From contig JAQCGX010000010.1 in assembly GCA_027619975.1 (NCBI GenBank), positions 1-64,000 of the forward strand: 64,000 nt of DNA. Reading direction: 5' to 3'. The notes below the pieces were generated by a model. The model ran no database searches, was not told the origin of the DNA, and saw nothing but the letters and a program-made list of their open reading frames with translations. Positions 58,023-64,000 of the stretch are shown in pieces. Every line of letters begins with the position of its first letter. Position 1 is the stretch's first letter. Origin of the DNA: Nitrospinota bacterium. Lineage in GTDB: Bacteria > Nitrospinota > Nitrospinia > Nitrospinales > VA-1. A program made the translations under genes and the position numbers.

Positions 58023-60122
58023 CTAGACCGTTGATTTTTCTTTTCCTGTCGCCTTGGCAATCAATTCTTCCGCTATCGCCGAGGGGACGGATTCGTATTT
58101 GGTAAATTCCATGGTATAACTGGCTCGACCCTGCGTTGCCGACCGCAAATCGGTCGAATATCCAAACATTCCAGAAAGCGGCACGTCCGCCTTCACAACC
58201 TTGGCGCCCGCCCTGTCACTAAGATCTTTTATCTTCGCTCGCTTGGAACTCAAGTTTCCAATAACCTCTCCCATAAAGTCCTCGGGAGTCACAACTTCCA
58301 CTTCCATGATCGGCTCCAGCAAAACCGGAGCGGCCCTCTTACACGCATCGCGAAAAGCAATGGACGCACAAATCTTAAATGCCATTTCCGACGAATCCAC
58401 ATCATGATAAGAACCGTCGAGCAGAACCACTCCCACATCCACAACGTTATATCCGCAAAGGATTCCTCGTCCCATAGCTTCTTCAACACCTTTCTGAATC
58501 GCCGGGATAAACTCCTTAGGGATGGCTCCACCAACTATCTTATTAACGAACTCAAATCCGGTCCCGGACTCTCTAGGCTCGACTCGAATCTCAACGTGCC
58601 CATACTGGCCACGGCCTCCGGTTTGCTTAATATACTTAAATTCATGCTCTACGGATTTAGTGATGGTTTCTTTATAGGCGACCTGAGGCTTGGAAACATT
58701 CACATCCAGAGAAAACTCGCGGCGCATCCTGTCAACCAGAATCTCAAGGTGCAACTCACCCATGCCCGACATGATGGTCTGATTGGTTTCCTTATCCACC
58801 TTGACCTTAAAGGTCGGATCTTCCTGCAGAAGTTTGATAAGACAATCGGAAAGCTTATCCTGCTCGGCCTTTGTTTTAGGCTCGATTGCCACTGAGATAA
58901 CAGGCTCCGGAAAGATAATTGACTCCAGAATGACCGGCTTATCCTGATCACAAAGGGTATCCCCGGTAAACGTCTTCTTCAAACCTACCGCCGCGGCAAT
59001 ATCCCCCGCTTTCACAAACTGAACCTCTTCCCTCTTATTGGCATGCATTCTAAGCAGACGACCCACACGCTCCCGCTGATTTTTCGTGGCGTTATAGACA
59101 TAGGAACCGCTTTTCATTTCCCCGGAATACACACGAACAAACGCCAACTGCCCAACAAAAGGATCCGTCATGATCTTAAATGCAAGAGCCGAAAGAGGCT
59201 CACTGGAATCCGGCTCCCGCACCACCTCTTTCAAAGTATCAGGATCAATCGCTTTGATCGGCGGAACCTCTATTGGAGAAGGAAGATAAGCAACAACAGC
59301 ATCAAGAAGTTGTTGCACACCCTTATTCTTAAAAGCCGAACCACACAATATAGGAGTGAACTTTAACTCAAGCGTGCCCTTACGCAAAGCCGCGTAAATT
59401 TCCTCAGCGGAAACTTCCTCCTCGGCAAGAAACTTCTCCATAATCTTCTCATCAACATCGGAGATCGCCTCTATCATCAATTCCCTATATTCCAAAGCCT
59501 CTTCCATAAACTCTTCAGGAATATCAACTTCTTCGTAAATCTCACCCTTATCTTTTTTGTCGCTATACACATTGGCGTTCATCTTCACCAGATCGATAAT
59601 ACCAAGATAACTATCTTCACGACCCAGAGGCAATTGTATAGGAACAGGGTTCGCATTCAGCCTTTCTCTTATCTGACCAACACAGCCAAGAAAATTCGCT
59701 CCCGCGCGATCCATCTTATTCACAAAGCCAATTCGCGGAACTCCATACTTGGAAGCCTGACGCCAGACAGTCTCGGACTGCGGCTCCACCCCACCGACAG
59801 CACAAAAAACACCAATCGCGCCATCGAGAACACGCAATGAACGCTCAACCTCTGCTGTAAAATCTACATGACCCGGCGTGTCGATGATATTGATCTGATG
59901 ATCCGCCCAGAAACATGTCGTAGCCGCAGAAGTGATAGTGATGCCACGCTCCTGCTCCTGCTCCATCCAGTCCATGGTTGCAGTTCCCTCGTGCACTTCG
60001 CCGATCTTATGACTCCGACCGGTGTAATACAGGATACGCTCCGTCGTCGTGGTCTTCCCCGCGTCTATATGGGCAATGATCCCTATATTACGCCTCTTGT
60101 CAACTCGCAGATTCTTAGACAT
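58023..60122 (-). CDS. fusA: Elongation factor G
   Basis: 699 residues from the ATG at 60122; an upstream TTG would overlap rpsG and is not family-like. G1 AHIDAGKT at 17-24, [12 protein letters not shown] (G3) and NKMDRAG (G4). Translocase of the ribosome. Confidence 0.97.
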   Translation of the reverse strand: MSKNLRVDKRRNIGIIAHIDAGKTTTTERILYYTGRSHKIGEVHEGTATMDWMEQEQERGITITSAATTCFWADHQINIIDTPGHVDFTAEVERSLRVLDGAIGVFCAVGGVEPQSETVWRQASKYGVPRIGFVNKMDRAGANFLGCVGQIRERLNANPVPIQLPLGREDSYLGIIDLVKMNANVYSDKKDKGEIYEEVDIPEEFMEEALEYRELMIEAISDVDEKIMEKFLAEEEVSAEEIYAALRKGTLELKFTPILCGSAFKNKGVQQLLDAVVAYLPSPIEVPPIKAIDPDTLKEVVREPDSSEPLSALAFKIMTDPFVGQLAFVRVYSGEMKSGSYVYNATKNQRERVGRLLRMHANKREEVQFVKAGDIAAAVGLKKTFTGDTLCDQDKPVILESIIFPEPVISVAIEPKTKAEQDKLSDCLIKLLQEDPTFKVKVDKETNQTIMSGMGELHLEILVDRMRREFSLDVNVSKPQVAYKETITKSVEHEFKYIKQTGGRGQYGHVEIRVEPRESGTGFEFVNKIVGGAIPKEFIPAIQKGVEEAMGRGILCGYNVVDVGVVLLDGSYHDVDSSEMAFKICASIAFRDACKRAAPVLLEPIMEVEVVTPEDFMGEVIGNLSSKRAKIKDLSDRAGAKVVKADVPLSGMFGYSTDLRSATQGRASYTMEFTKYESVPSAIAEELIAKATGKEKSTV

Positions 60123-60156
60123 GCTTTTTACGATTCTTCCAGGATATTTATTAGAA

Positions 60157-60627
60157 TTACCAACGATAGTGGGCAAACGCCTTATTAGCTTCCGCCATGC
60201 GATGAACTTCTTCCCGCTTCTTTATCGCGCCACCGGCATTATTGTACGCGTCCACAATTTCCCCTGTCAGCTTTTCCGACATGGTCTTTCCAGCCCGTGA
60301 TCTCGCATTCTGAATCATCCAACGAATACTTAGAGCAATTCGCCGACTCTCATTCACCTCTACGGGAACCTGGTAGGTAGCGCCACCCACTCGCCTAGAC
60401 CGAACCTCCAGCATAGGAGAGGCATTGTTTATAGCCTTGCGAAAGACCATAACAGGATCTTCCTTAATCTTCTCCTCAACAGCAGTCAACGCGGTGTAGA
60501 AAATTCTCTCAGCCAGACTTTTCTTCCCCGCCTTAAGAAGGCTATTAATAAACCGCCCGACAAGGATATCGTTGTACTTAGGATCCGGGGAAACTTTTCT
60601 TTTTTGAGCTTCTCGTCTTCTTGCCAT
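60157..60627 (-). CDS. rpsG: 30S ribosomal protein S7
   Basis: 156 residues. [20 protein letters not shown] and [12 protein letters not shown]. Primary 3'-domain binder; S7 represses the str operon in enterics. Confidence 0.97.
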   Translation of the reverse strand: MARRREAQKRKVSPDPKYNDILVGRFINSLLKAGKKSLAERIFYTALTAVEEKIKEDPVMVFRKAINNASPMLEVRSRRVGGATYQVPVEVNESRRIALSIRWMIQNARSRAGKTMSEKLTGEIVDAYNNAGGAIKKREEVHRMAEANKAFAHYRW

Positions 60628-60664
60628 GACTTCCGATTCGGTTAAATTAACTTACAAATTATAT

Positions 60665-61042
60665 TTAAGAGGCTTTCGGCCTTTTAGTTCCGTACTTGGA
60701 TCGACTCTGCTTCCGACTCTCCACACCCAAGGTGTCGAGCAATCCCCTCACAACATGATAACGGACCCCGGGAAGATCTTTCACACGACCTCCCCGAATC
60801 ACAACTATGGAATGCTCCTGCAAATTATGCCCCACACCGGGGATATAAGTAGTCACTTCCATACCATTCGTCAAGCGAACTCGAGCAACCTTCCGCAATG
60901 CTGAATTTGGCTTTTTGGGAGTGGAGGTATAAACCCTCACACACACGCCTCTCTTCTGAGGACATGACTTCAAGGCCGGGCTCGCGGTTTTCTTGATCGG
61001 CGTCTTTCGGCCCGACCGGACTAGTTGATTGATTGTAGGCAA
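60665..61042 (-). CDS. rpsL: 30S ribosomal protein S12
   Basis: 125 residues. [14 protein letters not shown] start, and [11 protein letters not shown] with the lysine equivalent to Lys43 intact, so the sequence predicts streptomycin sensitivity. Located between rpoC and rpsG. Confidence 0.97.
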   Translation of the reverse strand: MPTINQLVRSGRKTPIKKTASPALKSCPQKRGVCVRVYTSTPKKPNSALRKVARVRLTNGMEVTTYIPGVGHNLQEHSIVVIRGGRVKDLPGVRYHVVRGLLDTLGVESRKQSRSKYGTKRPKAS

Positions 61043-61210
61043 AGGTTACTCTCCTTAAAAATAACCACAGGAACACCGGATCGCCTGAAGCAGGCGCCAG
61101 ATGCCGCAATAAAATCAAATGGTTATTATTCGATTGTTCGAGGCGTGAAAGTGGATGATTCTATCATTATTTCTCGACGAGTCAAGCAAAATACGCTCAT
61201 ATTATAATGT

Positions 61211-64000
61211 TTATTCCACTTCCAAAGGAATCTCTTCAATTTTCTTTTCGGCTTCTTCAATTTCCGGTTCTTCAATGCGGATTCCCATATAGGCTGCGCA
61301 TCCCGTACCCGCTGGAATCAGGCGTCCCATAATGACATTTTCTTTCAGCCCTTGCAGGTTGTCCCGCTTGCCGCTGACACTGACCTCTGTCAATACCCGG
61401 GTCGTTTCCTGGAAGGAAGCCGCCGATATAAAACTTTCGGTACTCAAAGAGGATTTTGTGATCCCCAGGAGAACCGCCACGCCTTTAGCGGGTTTCTTCT
61501 TATTCTTGATTGCTTCCTGGTTTGCTTTATTGAATATTTTTTTGGTCACCTGCTCGCCCACCAGGAAATCCGTTTCACCAGGATCCTCGACAACAAGATG
61601 CCTGAGCATCTGGCGGACGATAACTTCAATATGCTTGTCGTTGATGGCAACACCCTGCAATCGATAAACCTCCTGAACTTCGTTAACGAGGTAATTCTGC
61701 AGTTCCTTTTCTCCCAATACCCTCAGAATGTCATGCGGGTTAGAGGCTCCATCCATCAGGGCTTCACCTGCAACCACTTCGTCGTCCTCATGGACATTGA
61801 TGTGCTTTCCACGGGGAATCAGGTACTCGCATTCCTCACCGGATTCGCTCACGATAATGACTTTCCTCATTCCCTTGACAAAACCACCAAACTTTACCTT
61901 TCCCGAAATTTCCGAGATCGTGGCCTGCTCATGCGGCTTTCTGGCCTCAAACAACTCGGCTACCCGAGGAAGCCCGCCAGTAATATCCTTTGTCTTAGCC
62001 GATTCCCGAGGTATCTTGACGATAACATCGCCGGCATTGACCGTATCCCCTTCGTGAACATGGACGTTCGCCCCTGCTGGAAGAAGGTACCTGCGGACGG
62101 TTTCACCTTGCGCGTCCTTGATTGAGATTCGCGGTTGTTTCTTTTCATCCCTGTGGCTTACGATGACCTTGGTGGACAAACCGGTAATCTCATCGAAATC
62201 CTCTTTCATGGTCAGGCCTTCTATGATATCTCCAAAGGCGATCGTGCCATCTACTTCCGTTAGAATGGAATTGGTGTATGGATCCCATTCCACCAGGGTT
62301 TGACTTTTCTGCACTTCTTGGCCGTCTATGACTTTTAACTTGGCTCCATAAACCACGGAATATTTTTCTTTTTCCCGACCATTCTCATCCTGAATGATCA
62401 GGTGCCCATTCCGATTCATAACAATGATATCGCCCCGGTTGTTCTTGATGGTGCGCAGTCCCTTGTACCTGGCCACCCCGCTCCTCTTGGCGCTCAGGGT
62501 GGTTTGCTCCACCACGCGGCTCGCAGTTCCACCGATATGGAACGTTCGCATGGTGAGCTGAGTTCCCGGTTCGCCGATGGATTGCGCGGCGATAACACCT
62601 ACAGGCTCTCCCACTTCCGCCCAGTCCAGTGTCGCCATATTGCGGCCGTAACATTTAATGCAGATTCCGTGTGTTGATTCGCAGGTGAGACAAGAGCGGA
62701 TCCAAACGCTTTCAATGCCAGCATTATCAATGGCCTCTACCTTGGCTTCATCGAGCAGTTCATTTGCGCTCATCAGCACTTCATTGGTGAAAGGATCGAT
62801 AACATCTTCCAGAGTCGTACGCCCAAGGATTCTCTCATTAAGGGGCTGGATGATCTCACCCGCCTCTACGAGGGAGGACACAAGCGCCCCTTTCATGGTT
62901 CCGCAATCATCTTCCTGAATAATAATATCCTGGGCAACATCCACCAGACGCCGGGTCAAATAGCCTGAGTTCGCGGTTTTCAGCGCCGTATCGGCCAGTC
63001 CCTTTCGCGCTCCATGCGTCGAAATAAAATACTGGATCACCGACAAGCCTTCACGGAAATTTGCTGTAATAGGGGTTTCAATGATTTCGCCAGACGGCTT
63101 GGCCATCAGGCCGCGCATTCCCGCCAATTGACGAAGCTGTTGTGCGCTTCCCCTGGCGCCCGAATCCGCCATGATAAAGATGGAGTTGAAATTCTTATCC
63201 ATTTCACCGGATCCGATTTTTTCATCCTCTTCCTCCAGCTCCCGAAACATTTCTTCAGATACTTTTTCGGTCACATGCGCCCAGATATCGATAACTTTAT
63301 TGTAGCGCTCACCATTGGTGATGAGTCCGTCGCGATATTGATTGTATACCTTGAGAACCTCTTCATTGGTCTGACTGACCAGTTTGTTTTTTGCCTGCGG
63401 GATGCGCATTTGGTCCATCGAAATGGTCAGACCCGCCTCGGTCGCGTATTTAAAGCCCAGAGATTTAACACCATCAAGCAGGATCACGGTTTTTTCACGG
63501 CCCATACGCAGAAAGGTCTGGGAAATCAGGTCGGAAAGAGATTTCTTGTCCAACAGCCGGTTCACTACAGAAAACGGCATTCCCTTAGGTAATATTTCTC
63601 CCATAATGACACGGCCAGTCGTGGTCTGGACCAGTTCCTTGTCAATTCTTACCAGAATACGGGCTTGAAGATCGAGCGCATCGTGATCGTAGGCGGTAAT
63701 CACTTCTTTAGGTGACGAGAAGACTTTTCCCTCTCCCTTCATTCCGCCACGAATCTTGGTCATGTAATAACATCCCAAAACAATGTCCTGAGAGGGCACA
63801 GCAATGGGCCGACCATTCGACGGAGACAAAATATTGTTGGACGACATCAGCAGCAATTTACATTCGACCCTCGCCTCCATGGACAAAGGGACATGAACTG
63901 CCATTTGATCGCCATCAAAATCGGCGTTGAAAGCGGTACAAACCAGAGGATGAAGCTGTATCGCCTTGCCTTCTATGAGAATGGGCATGAACGCCTGTAT
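61211..64000 (-). CDS. rpoC: RNA polymerase beta' subunit, C-terminal part (runs past the window)
   Basis: The frame is open to the right edge; about 929 residues are visible. The catalytic [12 protein letters not shown] with three Mg-binding Asp lies at the right end. The trigger-loop/bridge-helix region, the C-terminal zinc motif [14 protein letters not shown] and the usual closing region are present. The N-terminal part and rpoB are expected beyond the window. A 168-bp gap separates it from rpsL. Confidence 0.97.
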   Translation of the reverse strand: MQAFMPILIEGKAIQLHPLVCTAFNADFDGDQMAVHVPLSMEARVECKLLLMSSNNILSPSNGRPIAVPSQDIVLGCYYMTKIRGGMKGEGKVFSSPKEVITAYDHDALDLQARILVRIDKELVQTTTGRVIMGEILPKGMPFSVVNRLLDKKSLSDLISQTFLRMGREKTVILLDGVKSLGFKYATEAGLTISMDQMRIPQAKNKLVSQTNEEVLKVYNQYRDGLITNGERYNKVIDIWAHVTEKVSEEMFRELEEEDEKIGSGEMDKNFNSIFIMADSGARGSAQQLRQLAGMRGLMAKPSGEIIETPITANFREGLSVIQYFISTHGARKGLADTALKTANSGYLTRRLVDVAQDIIIQEDDCGTMKGALVSSLVEAGEIIQPLNERILGRTTLEDVIDPFTNEVLMSANELLDEAKVEAIDNAGIESVWIRSCLTCESTHGICIKCYGRNMATLDWAEVGEPVGVIAAQSIGEPGTQLTMRTFHIGGTASRVVEQTTLSAKRSGVARYKGLRTIKNNRGDIIVMNRNGHLIIQDENGREKEKYSVVYGAKLKVIDGQEVQKSQTLVEWDPYTNSILTEVDGTIAFGDIIEGLTMKEDFDEITGLSTKVIVSHRDEKKQPRISIKDAQGETVRRYLLPAGANVHVHEGDTVNAGDVIVKIPRESAKTKDITGGLPRVAELFEARKPHEQATISEISGKVKFGGFVKGMRKVIIVSESGEECEYLIPRGKHINVHEDDEVVAGEALMDGASNPHDILRVLGEKELQNYLVNEVQEVYRLQGVAINDKHIEVIVRQMLRHLVVEDPGETDFLVGEQVTKKIFNKANQEAIKNKKKPAKGVAVLLGITKSSLSTESFISAASFQETTRVLTEVSVSGKRDNLQGLKENVIMGRLIPAGTGCAAYMGIRIEEPEIEEAEKKIEEIPLEVE

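Overview
The window looks like chromosome of a diderm (Gram-negative) bacterium with moderate GC. The evidence is an LPS heptosyltransferase, several exported proteins, and the rho-rpmE-prfA-prmC-murA and spc/alpha ribosomal gene orders. Gene content (S14 of the short zinc type, no rpmD in the spc cluster, cytochrome c, many TPR proteins, a serine palmitoyltransferase-like gene) fits the Nitrospinota/Nitrospirota/Desulfobacterota neighbourhood. That placement is inference; no rRNA or tRNA gene was found to anchor it.

Layout. 1-5 kb is accessory: the tail of an unknown acidic protein, a glutamine-dependent asparagine synthase, a small exported Asn/Gly-rich protein, and the 3' remnant of a type ISP restriction-modification gene. 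5-8 kb holds a serine palmitoyltransferase-like enzyme and an NAD-dependent reductase, a likely sphingolipid-type pair. 8-15 kb has two CBS-domain proteins, TrmL, TPR and STAS-like proteins, a GDSL hydrolase, an ICMT-like methyltransferase, a cytochrome c, and a MORN-repeat gene broken by a small inverted-repeat element. 15-27 kb is mostly housekeeping: HflX, UvrD/PcrA, an HtrA protease, HemE/HemH, QueG, a histone-deacetylase-like enzyme and a ClpC-like ATPase interrupted by an in-frame amber codon. 27-35 kb is mixed: a TPR protein with a fresh tandem duplication, a Gx transporter, DUF5989, a GT2 glycosyltransferase, an AGCS symporter, and a stand-alone SIR2-TPR protein that resembles NAD-dependent phage-defence effectors. 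35-41 kb is rho-rpmE-prfA-prmC-murA-waaF. 42-64 kb, all on the minus strand, is one continuous transcription/translation block from rpoC (cut by the window end) through rpsL-rpsG-fusA-tuf, the S10, spc and alpha clusters, to rplQ, closed by a strong terminator.

Two cross-cutting observations stand out. First, a family of about 95-bp inverted-repeat elements (plus one 222-bp relative) with TTWA-like flanks occurs five times: beside asnB, inside the MORN gene, between htrA and uvrD, upstream of the PRC-barrel gene, and inside the spc operon between rplR and rpsE. Second, three otherwise intact genes carry single lesions (C9-run frameshift in htrA, A7-run frameshift in the GT2 gene, TAG in clpC). 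These may be real decay, phase variation or sequence error, and read-level checking would tell them apart.
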